Shown here: positions 1 to 12,261 of the stretch, one piece after another
Position numbering within the stretch: position 1 is the stretch's first letter
Layout of the letters: every line of letters begins with the position of its first letter
Source: Sycobia sp. Sy_11
Lineage: Eukaryota > Arthropoda > Insecta > Hymenoptera > Epichrysomallidae
NCBI GenBank assembly: GCA_018907035.1
Contig: JACCIC010000123.1
Coordinates: forward strand, 744,001-808,000
DNA: 64,000 nt
Direction of reading: 5' to 3'
Made by a program: the position numbers and the translations under genes
The notes under the pieces: model-generated
Database searches by the model: none
The model's input: only the letters and a program-made list of their open reading frames with translations
What the model was told of the DNA's origin: nothing

Positions 1-44
1 ATACATACATACATACATACATACATACATACATACATACATAC
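1..44. repeat. (ATAC)n tetranucleotide microsatellite
   Basis: The window opens inside a perfect tetranucleotide array, so its true left edge is unknown. ACAY-type arrays are known insertion targets of Waldo-like R1-clade elements, but none is inserted here. Confidence 0.95.
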
Positions 45-718
45 AAACACATTGCAAACATATTAATGTAATACGGAAATTTGAGATTGCAGGGAAGTAC
101 GAGCTTGAGCCAATAAATATATATATAAATATAATAGCAAAGTAATTGTTCTTTTCCTAACCTAAAGTATATATAATATTTATGTAGGCAAAAATGTTAC
201 TATTGCCTACGCAGATTTAATATTTATATACATTCTAAAAATTTTTTATTAAATAAATTGTTTCTTATGACAACTAAAGCTCTTTAATTCCCAAAATCTC
301 AAATATATTTATTTTTTTTGCAGGCTAGTCTTTTAGCTACAATTAAAACTCATAATTTTAGGAGGAAATGAGAGTTTTGAGTGTTCACAACGTATAATTG
401 ATGCATTTGAGTTATTACTTCGATATGCACTCCTATTAGATAAAACGGATAAAAAAAGTAACTTGAAAAGAATATATAATTTTTAATTTAAACGTAAAAT
501 ATCATAAAACCATCATTATTTTGGAATGTACAAGAGTATGATTGTGTATTTAAAGTACTGAATTTTGTGTAAGGAGTAAGTACAACTCCTAAATTAATAT
601 ACTATATTATAAATATTTAAATATATAGTTATTTATATAAAGCAATTTTTTAATTTATTCTTATATTACACATCATTATACGGTTATTGTCACTTTATAT
701 AATTTATACAATTTATAT

Positions 719-929
719 TTTTTTTGTTTTTTATGTTATTTAACGTCGCTCTATTTATGCTTCCAAATATTGGTGCTAATCAGCGACGGAGGTCTACGAT
801 GTGTTTGTAAACAAAGCACATGTAAATTATTACAGCGGTGCTTGTGTCAATCGGCCGAGACCGAGATTCGAACTCGGATCACCAAGTTACTAGTCCTTCG
901 CTCTAGCGATCGAGCCATCGTAGGCCTCG
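719..929 (-). mobile_element. tRNA-derived SINE, copy A
   Basis: On the minus strand a tRNA-like head starts at 929. It has an A-box-like segment and a perfect T-arm/B-box (CCGAG TTCGAAT CTCGG). A non-tRNA body follows and ends in an A-rich tail near 719-730. The element is flanked by a perfect 12-bp target-site duplication (TACAATTTATAT at 707-718 and 930-941). A second copy with the same head, body and tail lies on the plus strand at 46120-46327, so this is a dispersed Pol III retroposon and not a functional tRNA gene. The tRNA species of origin was not determined. It needs a LINE in trans for mobility. Confidence 0.85.
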
Positions 930-941
930 TACAATTTATAT

Positions 942-1298
942 AATAAACAGCTTTTATAGAAACTTTTTGTAAGAAAACTGTTACAGATTCAAATATTAAA
1001 ATAATTTTTAATGAAGTAACACTATTTGACAATAGCACTTATATATTAGAAATTACTATCTTTTTCAATAAGTATCTTTTCAATAGTTTCATTACTATCT
1101 ATTCAATAGGTAATTATAAAAATTTTATTTTAAAATATATTCTTGTACGGTTAAAGTTTTCTTTAGTATTTCATACATAGTAATTTTTTGGAATAAATAT
1201 GTTAGATTAAATAAAGTCAATATGTCAAAATACAAAAATTATACATATATTGCCGCCAAAAATATCACGATATATAATATAGAAATATTTTTTGTAAA

Positions 1299-1341
<43 letters not shown>

Positions 1342-2374
1342 TTTAAATAATTATAATGTAGAGTATAATATGCCATTATATTTAGAAGCTGTACTTGCTC
1401 CCTATGTAAAATCCAATCCTATTAAATATACAATCATACTGTTCTGCTTACTTTCTCAGAAACTGGTGATTTCATACTTTTCATTTAAAGTAAAAATTAT
1501 ATATTCTTCCCACTTTAATTTTTCACTATTTTGCATATTAGACGCCTTGCAACTAAAATAATAGCTATCTTGATTGCATGAACATCAGATTATATCTATA
1601 ATATTAATATTATCACTTACGAACAATCAAACCGCCCCCTTCAAAACTTTAATTTATCATTATTTTTATAATTATTTATACTTTAAATGGCCCTTTAAAA
1701 TTAGAAAATAAAGAAGGCCATACGTATTATATGATGTGATTAATTATTAATACGTAATAAATTAATATGTTTGTTCTATTACCTTATTTTTATTTTCTTT
1801 ACACATAAGAATCTTATTATATAAATATAAATACTTCATACCCTCGTGTCCCACTCTGGGGAAGGAGAGATGAAGCTAATTGTATTTTGGGAGGCTTTAC
1901 ATATTTGATGAATTTATTTAATAATTTTTTTCTTCAAAAATAGCACCTTAAATTATAGGTTTTTGTCTATCACTTGCACATTGAAATTTAAAATAACTGA
2001 ACTTATTTGAATTTTGGGTGCCCGTCATGTCTCGTCTATATATAACCGTTTGTCTGTACTTTTTTATGAAATATATACTGATATAAATTATATATATTAA
2101 TTTGCCATTAATAATTAATAATTTCTATTGAATTATTGTTTACATGTTTATTTAATTAATCATTAAATTACAATTATTATTGAAATAAAATTTTAATTAG
2201 CTATTATTTTTAATTCATAAAAAGTTAAATCTGGAGATAATTAACATTATAGGAGAGAAAAGAATAATCCATCAGAATCCATGACCAAGAATTGTATCAA
2301 GACCAATCTCCATTCATCAGGTAATCATTATGTTGATACCTGCATTATATATATATTATCGGATCAGCTGTACG
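942..2374. other. AT-rich non-coding stretch
   Basis: No convincing gene is seen. It contains an (AT)n run at about 1301-1338 and only short chance reading frames. Confidence 0.6.
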
Positions 2375-2655
2375 ACATTTATCGAGAGACTCTGTTCGGA
2401 TTTGTGGTTCATTCGTTTAGAATATCGTAAACATTCGCATGCTGTCTATCAAATCGTATACAATGCGATGTTGCCACTACTTTTTACACGATTTTGGAAA
2501 CAGTGTTGAACGAATTGATAGAATACACCAGCTGCCAGCGCAACGATACGATTTGCGCGAACGTGGACCGTGATGCCCGTAATGCAGTTATTGACCATAT
2601 ACTCAAATACATGATTCTTTTATCTGATCATTACAGTTTTAGTATGATAAAGTAA
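2375..2655 (+). pseudogene. Possible coding remnant with one frameshift, unrecognised
   Basis: A less AT-rich patch in very AT-rich DNA. Frame 3 is open up to a stop just after the codons for F-W-K-Q-C near 2507. Frame 1 is then open to a TAA at 2653-2655 and includes C-Q-R-N-D-T-I-C-A-N-V-D-R-D. Both parts have protein-like composition and together would give roughly 90 residues, so a single frameshift or a mis-spliced exon is possible. No family was recognised, no methionine start is obvious, and the reading may be fortuitous. Confidence 0.25.
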
Positions 2656-2853
2656 TTCATCAACAGAAGATATTGTATTAATTAAAAATAATGATTAATT
2701 AAATTTTCATTTAATTGAAAATTGAAAATAATACCTTGTTAAATATATATATCGATAAAATTAAAAAGTAAATATAAATTATTACAAGTTAATTAAAAAA
2801 TATCTCAACCCTAAGATATGTATATCTAAGGGTATAAATATTTATGAATCTAC

Positions 2854-2856
<3 letters not shown>

Positions 2857-2905
<49 letters not shown>
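2857..2905. repeat. (AT)n microsatellite inside an imperfect hairpin
   Basis: The AT run is flanked by arms of opposite orientation (AAATATTTATGAATCTAC upstream, GTAGATTCATAAATATTT downstream), so the locus can fold into a cruciform. It abuts the MITE at 2919. Confidence 0.9.
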
Positions 2906-2908
<3 letters not shown>

Positions 2909-2918
2909 GGTAGATTCA

Positions 2919-3400
2919 TAAATATTTTTATCGGTCTTACAGTCTTTATACAATAAAATATTATACTAATAGAATGACAGTCAGACTCTCTTAGTTTATA
3001 ATAACCCCCATAAAATTTAAAATACAAACTACTAATAACACATAAAATAAAAAATCATTTAAATTAAAAATTAAAAATTAAAAATAATACAAATAAAATA
3101 ATCTATATTCTATGTTAATAAAGGAGAATCTGATTTCTCCCACCAGCTTAAATTTAAATTTACTTTTCATTTCCGACGTATCGAACAGTTCCGGTTCATC
3201 TTCAAGGACTAAACTCTAATATAATTTACTTAATTCTAACTTTTTTATTTATTTTTTATTTAATATAATTTTTATTTTACTATTTAGTTGTAATTTCTAT
3301 TTCAGATTGTACGGTGGTGATTGTAAATAAGGACTGTCCGATACTCATTATATTAATATATTATATTATTGTAGAAAAACTGTAAGACCGATAAAAATTT
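2919..3400. mobile_element. MITE-like element with about 50-bp terminal inverted repeats
   Basis: The left end reads TTTTATCGGTCTTACAG followed by an AT-rich stretch. The right end is its inverted counterpart (CTGTAAGACCGATAAAA), with about 50 bp of similar sequence on each side. There is no internal coding capacity. A diverged relic of one end lies at about 42120-42225, and a short GACCGATAAAAATATTTATT stretch occurs at 43376. Exact termini and target duplication are obscured by AT-rich flanks, so the superfamily cannot be assigned. Confidence 0.6.
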
Positions 3401-4726
3401 TTATCAATTTACAGTCGCACTCTCTACCTTTTCAGCTGAAGCATTTGCTTCAAACATGCTAAATACTTCTTGATATCAGATATCTTCAATCCACTCGACA
3501 CAGGTCCTCTATATGTGCGGATTCAAAATGTGTACTAAATTCACTGCACAATCTCAGCGCCAATAATTAAGAAGTTAATGAAATGAATTATAAACTCATA
3601 AAATTCAATAAATCAAGAAAAGCAATCAAAATAAAAATCTTAAGGACATCTGCTCATTCAAACAGCACTGAAAATCGTATTGCCAGCAAAGCAGCCAAAG
3701 AAGCAGTTCTAATACAGCGTAAAAAATAAAATATAACCACGCCGCAAATATGTTAATACGAAAAAGAATGGCACTACATGCGATATAAATATATTGTAAT
3801 AACCTATGGATAGAGACAAAAAACACAAATACAAATAATAAAGACAAATTTTTTTGAACCAAGTTAAATTTCATAATAATAGTTATTTATTTTTGAAAGT
3901 TCTTAATATTCTAAAAACATATCAAACTTGCCTAGTTATTTTGCTTTTCTTAAAAATTTTATTATAAATGTATACTTAGTCTGTAGTTTTATTTTTTAAG
4001 TAGTTAAAAATTGAATAAATTTTTATTATTTATTAGACCAAATTTCTAAATCTAAAATTTATGTTCCTCGAAAAAAGTCCTATTTTCGTAACATAGATGG
4101 GGGCTACGCTATAATTTTATCACCAAGCCACGTAGAACCTAAACTTGCTAGTGAATCTATCTTTTTATAAAATGTTCTGTCATATTCAATTTTAAATAAA
4201 TGAAATATACAAATTGATATTTAAACGCAGTATTTTTATTCTTTATAGTTATTATATCATTTTCGTATTGTAATTGAATTTTTGGTCATTCTTACTATTG
4301 CAGGTTGAAATTTTCTTTGCAATATTTATTGTAAAAACTAAGTAAGAAAAAATAATAATGAAAAATCAACTACCACTCTTAAAATATTAATCCAAAGATC
4401 TTAATTAACCTATAATTTAAAAAAATAAAAATAATTAAGCATAAATAAATAAAAAAATTTAAAAAACCTATTTTTAAAAAAATGGTTAACAAATTTAATT
4501 AAACGGTAAAAAAAGAAGTAACAGAGAAAAGTTTAACTAAAAATTAAAACATAAAACTATGCCCAGAAAATATTAAATATGAAAAATATTAAAATATAAA
4601 ATATAAATAAATTATGCTCCAATCAGCAAAAACATCCTACTAAGTAGGTAATGCAGGTATCCCCGCTAAAAGGATCGATTCAATATCATATTATGTTGCA
4701 AAATTCAGAAGGGATTTTGTATAAGA

Positions 4727-4728
<2 letters not shown>
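3401..4728. other. AT-rich non-coding stretch
   Basis: No gene, RNA or clear repeat was recognised. The longest minus-strand frame (3626-3874) is low-complexity hydrophobic and probably chance. Confidence 0.55.

Positions 4729-4786
<58 letters not shown>
4729..4786. repeat. (AT)n microsatellite
   Basis: About 58 bp of uninterrupted TA repeats immediately left of the GC-richer block at 4797. Confidence 0.95.
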
Positions 4787-4794
<8 letters not shown>

Positions 4795-4796
4795 AG

Positions 4797-5378
4797 CAGG
4801 AGCTTCGGATCAAGAAGGGGTGCGTCCCGATCATACTATGAGTCGCCATCCGGCAGGCTCTGGTCCTTTCCCGGGACCTAATAATACCTATCTCGGAGCA
4901 GGAGTTCTGGGACAAGAAGAGGTGAAATCAGAGGCGCGATCCAGCTCTCTAGCAGGGGCTGAAGAGTGAGAAGAGGCCTCTGGGACCGCTCCCACCCCTC
5001 CTGGGGTTCATGATCCAGGAATGCGGGGAACATCAAGACCACAAACGTCTGATTGTGCTTACTCGTCTTTTCCCCCCAAGCAAGAGTTTCGGGTACCGGA
5101 GAAGACGAGAATCCTCCCCCTCGTCTGACTCCGCTCGATCGAATGGAGCAACGCCTATTGGAAGCCTTGGCCGATTTTAAAGCGAAGGCAGAAGTGTTTA
5201 AGAAGGCGCAGAATAGAGTCATCGATCTCTGGGAAGAGTTACGGGGTCGACCTAGTGGTAGAAAACAGGTTGGTCCCGTCTTAACTCAAGAGTTTATTGT
5301 TATTTGTATATATTTGTTTTCTTTCGCCGTTGGGATGTCAGTGTGTATATATATATAATAAATATATTATATTTTTTT

Positions 5379-5429
<51 letters not shown>

Positions 5430-5529
5430 TAAAATTATTTCCTTTTTCCCATCCATATTTCCTGTAGTTATTCCTCAGGTTTTATTGCAGAGTTGCTTTA
5501 TTGTAGTATACGCAACGTCTGGAGGGGGG
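4797..5529 (+). other. GC-richer block, probable 3' internal part of an LTR retroelement
   Basis: This block stands out from its AT-rich surroundings. Two segments (4797-4826 and 4895-4924) resemble each other, both beginning AGCAGGAG and both encoding S-R-S-x-G-x-R-R-G. The frame from 5053 includes a charged, helix-prone stretch starting at the M-E-Q-R-L-L-E-A-L codons (about 5143) that looks like real coding sequence, but the frames before it are broken. The block ends in a purine run (GGAGGGGGG, 5521-5529) directly before a TGTAACA LTR start, which is why I read it as the tail of a retroelement. A degenerate host exon is the alternative. Confidence 0.4.
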
Positions 5530-5603
5530 TGTAACATGTATAGGTTAGTTCACACTATACATGTTGATTATTTGAACATATAGGAAAAAAAGGGAGGAAA
5601 AAA

Positions 5604-5664
<61 letters not shown>

Positions 5665-6302
5665 AGAATAAAAATTACTATAATATAGTTAATATATAGT
5701 ATAAAATACCTTGCTAATAGACAAGTTGATAAAAGTTTTTCTGGAAGATTGAATTGTGGCCATTTTTATATAAAAAAAATTATTATCGATCGGTTAAAGT
5801 AGCGAAGTAAAGTTGAAATCTATTCTATTTGAGAGACAATAAGATTATTAGAAAAGAAGATTCTTGCCGAGTAAAAGGCACAATGAACCGGCCGGTATTT
5901 TGGATCATCAGGTTCACACGCCATATATATCGTAGGGTCGTTTTGTTTCCAGCGTCGAGTTATAAAGGTTGGTGAATTTTTCTATATTTATTGTATTTTC
6001 AGATTTCAGTAGAGTGTGATTTACCTCTACTCTTTTCTTTAATTCTTACGATTGATAATATTCGATATTATAAATTATCTTAAGAACGTGTGAGAGAGAC
6101 AGAGAGATATAGTCATAGAGTAAGAATCGTAAGAGCAACAAGCACGTACACAGTTTCCTTTAGTGGTACATCTTGTTCTTCGTAAGGTGGCGCTCTTATT
6201 GTTTTATCTCTCTCTTATACTTAAAGATTTATCTCTCTCATACCCTGTGTGAGCGGATTCGTGCGTTAGTCTATCGCGGGTGCGTATTAGGTCGGGGTAA
6301 CA
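5530..6302 (+). mobile_element. Probable 3' LTR of a Gypsy-type element
   Basis: The 773-bp segment begins TGTAACA right after a polypurine tract and ends GGGGTAACA, so it has TG...CA termini with a short terminal inversion. It contains a (GA)n tract at 5609-5661 and a TATAAAG box-like motif near 5955. No matching 5' LTR is in the window, so the element is 5'-truncated or otherwise incomplete. The assignment rests on end structure only. Confidence 0.45.
5609..5661. repeat. (AG)n microsatellite
   Basis: Uninterrupted AG dinucleotides inside the proposed LTR. Confidence 0.95.
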
Positions 6303-8332
6303 TATTAATTATTATAATTTTATTAAATTAATATTAATAAGTTATTTTCTTAATTAATTAAATAAATCTACTTTTGACTTTTTTAATTAGTAGTAGAAAA
6401 TATAGAAATATTTTTCCCCCTGTACCTGATCATTAATCCGTCTTTTCCTGGATTATCAATAATTTGTTAATATATATATTATTGCTTATATAATTTCCAG
6501 GATTTGGTGGAAATTGTCGTCTAATCCACCTCAATTAATGTATCTTTGTTGGGATTTTACATTATATATGGATTTGCTTTTATCTTGATAATATATTCGC
6601 TACAGGTAATAGTTACAAAATACGTTGATGAGTTTTTTGTGACCTACTGAAATTTAAACACGTGAATATTTTCTCTGCTCTCATTATATATATATATTCA
6701 TATTCAAATTTGCTTCTGTCGATAAAATTCATTGCTACTTGCATTTTAATTTTTATAAACAGAGGAAACACGATCGTATTAGAATTTAATTTTTTAATTA
6801 AATTTATTAGAATAATAATTTAACTAATTTATTAAATAATTTTTACTTTTATGCGATAATACTTTTTGAATACTTTCAACTAAAATCTAAATTATGATCT
6901 ACTAATATGCTTGCGCAAAGTAAGGCGTACTATGTATGTCTGCCTCGTAATTTGGTGGTCTACGGTTTGATCCCACGCTTGGGAACTTTTTAAAATTTAA
7001 TAGAAATATTTGTAATTTTTTAAATTTCACCGTTTAGGATTCATTTAATTCACACTATTGTAATATTTACTAGAAAAATTATCTATGTGTATATACTATA
7101 GATTTTAGGAGTGTTTTTGATATTAATTATTTTTTAAAATATCATAGAAAAGTGTTTAACAATAAGAAGAAACTTACCTTTTAGGGATACTAGGTATATG
7201 AACTCAATGTAAAAAGTACAACAATTTTAAGCCTTTCATTCGCTTTTGTTCATTCAATATGATCCGGATGTATATTGAATTTTTGACAACATATAAGAGA
7301 CTAAAATGAATGAATTAGTGGAGTTTTAAAGAAATTTATAAAAGCTTATTTTACTTCTGATCGTTCTTAAAATCAACGAAATACCTAAACGATTTGATTA
7401 AGAACAAGTTTTATATTATTAAGTAGATTACATTATTACAAAATTTGTTGGCTTGAATTTTCTCTAAAAATGAAAAATTATTTAAACATTTTTAATGCTT
7501 GATGTAAATTGCTCCGTTTAAAAATATATTTAAAATCCTTAATTCTCGATAAAGAGATGCCTCTATTTTTTTAAAATAAAGTATAGTACAAGAAAATCAT
7601 TTTTACATTTCGTAATAATTGAAGCATTAGTCAAATGTCACGTTTTAAAGTTTTGTAAGTTATTTGCATCTGATTTTCTTTATTTAGTAAGATGCGTTCA
7701 AGCAGCAAAAGTTCACTAATTTTTAACGCTTCTATGCTTCTATCCTTATTTTTCTCACGGATCGCAAATAACTTCTGAGATTCCAAAATATCAAAAAAGT
7801 GTCAACCGCTGTAAACTTCTTGCAGATATTTTTCTATTTTCTTGCGTAATTTTGTTTCACGTTAACTTCCCTTCCTTTCCTTTCTAAAAAGTGAAACTTT
7901 TTTCCTAAAAAATAACTGTTAACTTTATTCACTTTTTCAATAATTAATAAATTACCGTTTATGAAAAATATGTTGGAACCCCATTAAAATACATTTATAA
8001 AATTTTGAACTGTATTTTAATAAGATAATCGTATTTGTTTAAATAAATAATATAAAAGTGACGATGAAACAACATTGATTATCTAAATATATCTTCTATT
8101 CATCAATGAAATATTTATGTGTATAAAGAAATAATTAATTATGGTCTAATATTACTAAGCTTTTTCATCAAAACAAGGACTTCCCTTATTCATGCTATCC
8201 AAGCAATTTATATACGCATATTATCCTTCAAAAGGCTTGTAAATTTCTTAACAATACATAAAATAATAGATTTCTAATATTATTTGGCTACATTTATTGA
8301 ATTAAGCATAAATCTGTAAAATTTCGGCTTAC
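6303..8332. other. AT-rich sequence, probably a winged-eye intron
   Basis: No exon could be supported. The last visible exon of the minus-strand gene ends at 8333 with a good donor, so this stretch is presumably intronic. A weak tRNA-like B box (GGTTTGATCCC near 6967) is present but too degraded to call. Confidence 0.45.
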
Positions 8333-8462
8333 CATGCTGATGCGGTGCTGAGAAAGCCGAGTGCCGCCGAGGAGACATGTTTGAGTGATTGCCTTGTGAG
8401 CCAGGCGGCTGCATCGACGAAAGCGCTCCAAGTGGTGTGTATGACTTGCATGGCTGTTCCTT
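8333..8462 (-). CDS. wge: winged eye/BAHD1-like gene, third visible coding exon
   Basis: A 130-bp internal exon. On the minus strand the acceptor is TTATTGCAG ending at 8463 and the donor is GTAAGC starting at 8332. It starts in phase 0, matching the phase-0 end of the exon at 8955-9088, and leaves one base over for the next exon. It encodes a Pro/Ser/Gln/His-rich stretch containing S-P-R-R-H-S-A-F-S-A-P. No catalytic motif is seen. Further exons, where a BAH domain would be expected, were not found in the window. Confidence 0.6.
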
Positions 8463-8954
8463 CTGCAATAAGAAGTATTGCTTTGTGATTAATTACGTAA
8501 ATAACTTTGTGTTAGATTATTTACTTGTTGGATATTATTATTGTAGAATATATTTTGATAAATTAAATGATAATTTTTAGATTTTAGTAAATTATTTGCA
8601 GTATATAGTTTGTTGTGATAATTCTTTTAAGAATACTCTTAATAGTATATGAATTTTGCGTTTTTCATTTTATATATATTTTAATTTGTACACGTTCTCA
8701 AATAGCTATTACAGATTTCATAAATTCTATTTTGAACATTATACACTATTAAAGAAACACCACAGTTCTATAATAAATATTGTTTAATGCTAAAACGTGG
8801 TATGTAAATTAAAGTTTTTATCTAGGAGTCTTGTTTATATTATATAAATTTTATTTATCATAACATTTATATTATAAGTGATTTTTCCGGAATAACAAAA
8901 AAATTCTCTTTTGCAAAAAAACCCATAAAAACAAAAATTAAAAAATAAGTTTAC
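8463..8954 (-). other. Intron of the winged eye-like gene
   Basis: Bounded by GTAAAC at 8954 and TTATTGCAG at 8463 on the minus strand. AT-rich, with nothing else recognised. Confidence 0.6.
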
Positions 8955-9088
8955 CTGGTCGTGTAACTCTGTAGCAACTGCTGTTGCAGCAGTTTGCGTA
9001 TGACTTGTAGAACTGATTCTGTACTGCATTCCAGCAATACTGCAGAATCCTTCGTGAAGAGTAGATCGGGTTTGATTGACATACACAC
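8955..9088 (-). CDS. wge: winged eye/BAHD1-like gene, second visible coding exon
   Basis: A 134-bp internal exon. On the minus strand the acceptor AG is at 9090-9089 after a T-rich tract, and the donor is CAG followed by GTAAAC at 8954. It begins at codon position 2, complementing the single base left by the upstream exon, so V-T-I-T-G continues into V-Y-V-N-Q. The encoded block has two cysteines (F-C-S-I-A-G-M-Q-Y-R) followed by a Thr/Ala-rich segment. A comparable G-V-x-x and cysteine-containing block is remembered from vertebrate BAHD1, which supports the family assignment. It ends in phase 0. Confidence 0.65.
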
Positions 9089-9155
9089 CTTCAAAAAACA
9101 AATTCACCGTTAATTTATACATATTTTGCTTATTGTATAAATCTTACTTACTGCT

Positions 9156-9160
<5 letters not shown>

Positions 9161-9219
<59 letters not shown>
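9161..9219. repeat. (AT)n microsatellite in an intron
   Basis: About 59 bp of AT repeats within the 9089-9884 intron of the winged eye-like gene. Confidence 0.95.
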
Positions 9220-9220
<1 letters not shown>

Positions 9221-9884
9221 CTAACAACGAGAATATCTTGTCGCTGGTAAACAGATTTTATTGAAATGAATTTTTGAATATTGTTCAAATTAAAATAGAT
9301 GATTTGTAGACTAGTTAATTCTATAACGCCAAAAAATTCTCTTGTATGCATCAAATACGTAAATTTTTACAAATCTACACACTTTCTGAATGTTATCGGG
9401 CTGCGTAAATTCATTTTTATATACTTTAAAATGATTTCTGCTTGTATTATATTAAAGATAAACAGGAATTAATTTCATTAAAAGTTGCTTCTCTAAGTTT
9501 TTCTTGTAAAAAATATGTATTATGAAAGATTTTTTTAAAAAAGTCTTCAATAATCAAGAAAGTATTGAAAAAATATAATTTTTTCAGAGACATTTGTATT
9601 TTGAGATAGGACATTAGCAAGTATTATATATTTTCATAAATTTCATTTTATGGCAAAATTATTATTTAATTTTAAGTCAAATTAAGATTAAAATTTTATA
9701 TTTATTCCAAATTTTATTAACTGAAAATCATAACTCTCTGAAGTTTTTGGTACTTAGCGAAATTTCATACTTCGTTTTAAATAAATTTTTAATTAAATTT
9801 TCATTTTACATTCCATACTAATTTAAAAACAGAATATTTATCAATTAATTTGAAAAGGTAATTTATTGTTTATATAAAACCAAC

Positions 9885-12261
9885 CTGTAATTGTTACGTC
9901 GGTATCCTGATTTACGATGACGACCTTCTTAGAAGGCTTGGATAAATCATCAGCATCTGAGCCAGCTTGACGCTGTTGTTTTCTCTTATCCGCATCGGAA
10001 TCGCTCTGACGTCGTCTCTTAATAAATTCGACGTCCGACTCGCTGCTAGAAGACGAATCGGTACTTGTGTCCAAACGATTCTTCTCATCCGAATAGGAAG
10101 CAGCGAGGATTGCTGAGGCATTTAAACTAGCCATACGCTTGCATACTACCATATCCTTTAAATCCATGACCTCAGTATTTTTTTTCCTTCGTTTCGGCTT
10201 TGGTTTCTTCACCGCTACTGTTTCAACTTCTTTTCCTGTCTCTTTCTCTCCCTCCAACTTCTTCCTCTCTCTCGCTTCTTCGAGCTTTCTCTCCTGTACC
10301 TTCTCTAACCTTTCCTTTTCCTTTTGTTTCTTCTTTCTTTCTTTTTCCCGCTCTCTTCTCAGTTCTAAATCTTCATCGGATGAAGAGGAAGAAGTCATTC
10401 CCTCAAAAATGTCGTAATGCTTACCTCGTAAGCCAGGTACATTTCTTAACTTTCTCTTAGAAGCCATCTCGTCACTCTTGACCTTGGAGCATTTCTTCTC
10501 TTTTTTCTGATCTACATCTTCTTTTTCTTCTTTATACTTGCGTGGCTTAGTTTCTTTATCTTTATCTTTTTCAGGTTTTGGCTTGCAAAAACCACCAAGG
10601 TAAACACCTCCATTTTCATTTTCATAGAGGCAATGAACTTTAGCTAATGCATTTAGTGAGGCGACTCTATGACGCTTGGGGCCGCTCCAAAAACCAAAGA
10701 GCTTCATTCTATTGGTCATCGCCCGTTCTTCGGAAGGAGTGCGTTCCTTTTCCCTCGCTAAGCTTTTTGAACGACTTCTACGCACATAATCCTCGTCACT
10801 GTCTTCGGATTCAGAAATACTTGCACTACTTTCAGCATTTTTTGATTCGATCTTTAAATTAATCTTTGATAAATCGGTTTCTTCTTTCGTACAACTGGTT
10901 AAATTTTTAGAATAAATGTCTGTAGGTTTCGCTTCTTTTATCCAACTTTCCTCTGAAGTTTTGTTTAAGATTTTCTCTACATTGGTCTCGATTTGCAATT
11001 TTGGATGCTTAAGCGACTTCTTAATTATTTTTTTCGCAGTTTTTGATTTCAAACCTTTTTTAATGTCTTCTTTATTTATTTTTTCTATAAACTCTTTATC
11101 TTCAATAATTTCTTTTTTAATATTATCTGTATGTACAATATCTAATTCTTCTTTGGGGGATTTCTTGATTTCACTAAAAATGTTATCTAATTCTTTATTA
11201 GATTCAGATTTCTTCTTCGAAAGATTTTTTTCGCCATTTCCATTCTTTATTTTCTCTTCTTTTTTTACAACTAAAGCTGCTTTAGCGTTCTTTTGTGGTA
11301 GTTTTGTAATTTTTATAGATTTATCTTCGTTGAATTTTTTCAACAGTAAATCTTTGCCTTTTGATAATAATGATTTCTTTTTAGTTCCTTTTGCATCTTT
11401 TGTTAACTCAATATTTTCTAATAGTGACGGTAAAGTTTCAGTCGTATGCGTCGATTTGACTAGTTTTGGTTTTTTATTGATCAATTTTTTAACTACTGGC
11501 AGTTGAGTTTTTTTTATGGCTAAAATTGTCTTTTTATGTGAATTCTTTTTTGATGGAGGCTTAATTTTTGGTTCTTTTTTCGATCTAATTGGTGAAGACT
11601 TTCGTGGAATTTCCTTTATCGGAGATTTTTTACGCTCGACCTGTTTGTTGTCTTTGGCAGCTGCAATTTTAGGACTATCCTTAGATTCTAATTTAGCTAA
11701 CTTCGCCTCCCTCTTTTTATGTTCTTCTTTTAGTCTTTTTTTGACTGGAAGTGAGGCAATCCTCTCATCGATCTTACTTTCAGAAATATAATTATCCTCA
11801 ATACCATTTATAAACTTAATTTTCTCGTCTTCTATTTTTTCTGATTTTTTCTTAATATCTTGAATATACTGTTTATCGTATTTAATTTTTTCATCGAGTT
11901 TGACTATCTTTTTTTTATCCAAATCATCACTCAAAGCTACATCTATTTTTTCTTCAGCTTTTTTCTCTATCATTTTGTCGTTTTTTGTTTCTATTTTTTC
12001 CACGTCTTCTTTAATCGATTTTTGCTTTTTTTCGTCTACCTTTTCCAATTTTTCTTTCTTTTTTTCGTCTCCTACCTTCTTTTTTTTTAATTCCGATTCG
12101 ATTTTTTTTCGTATTTCGTCTGATTTTTCAAGCTTTTTAGGGCGCTTCTCTTTTTTCAAATCAAAAGAAGCTGGCTTCTCAAGAGAGATACGACGCTTTT
12201 TGGCAACCACAGATGTTTTGGTTGCCTTTCGGCCGATTACAGCTTTTTTCTGCGGCTTCAT
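9885..12261 (-). CDS. wge: winged eye/BAHD1-like chromatin protein, first coding exon
   Basis: This exon encodes 792 residues plus one base. The ATG at 12261 is the first after an in-frame TGA a few codons upstream. Residues 1 to about 480 are extremely Lys/Glu-rich and probably disordered, nuclear and coiled. An acidic-serine segment (S-E-S-E-D-S-D-E-D) follows. ASLNA motifs occur near residues 530 (H-R-V-A-S-L-N-A-L-A) and 711 (K-R-M-A-S-L-N-A-S-A). A conserved-looking G-L-R-G-K-H-Y-D-I-F block lies near 614 and further acidic-serine runs follow. The paired R-x-A-S-L-N-A motifs are what I know from BAHD1, a heterochromatin-promoting BAH protein whose fly relative is winged eye. The open frame runs on past the exon, but V-T-I-T-G followed by a GTTGGT donor at 9884 fits the next exon in phase. 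The role in chromatin is inferred from the family; the BAH domain itself is not in the window. Confidence 0.65.

Noticed and set aside
847..929. Functional tRNA gene
   Set aside because: The tRNA-like head is part of a SINE with body, A-tail and target duplications, and a second copy exists at 46120.
4691..4915. Tyr/Ile-repeat peptide
   Set aside because: It is a translation of an (AT)n microsatellite, as are similar frames at 5377, 9076, 43980 and 60974.
6900..7000. tRNA or SINE suggested by GGTTTGATCCC
   Set aside because: Only a B-box-like motif is visible; no cloverleaf, tail or duplication could be supported.
10916..11506. Plus-strand hydrophobic protein
   Set aside because: It is the antisense shadow of the lysine/glutamate-rich winged eye-like exon (AAA/GAA codons read as TTT/TTC).
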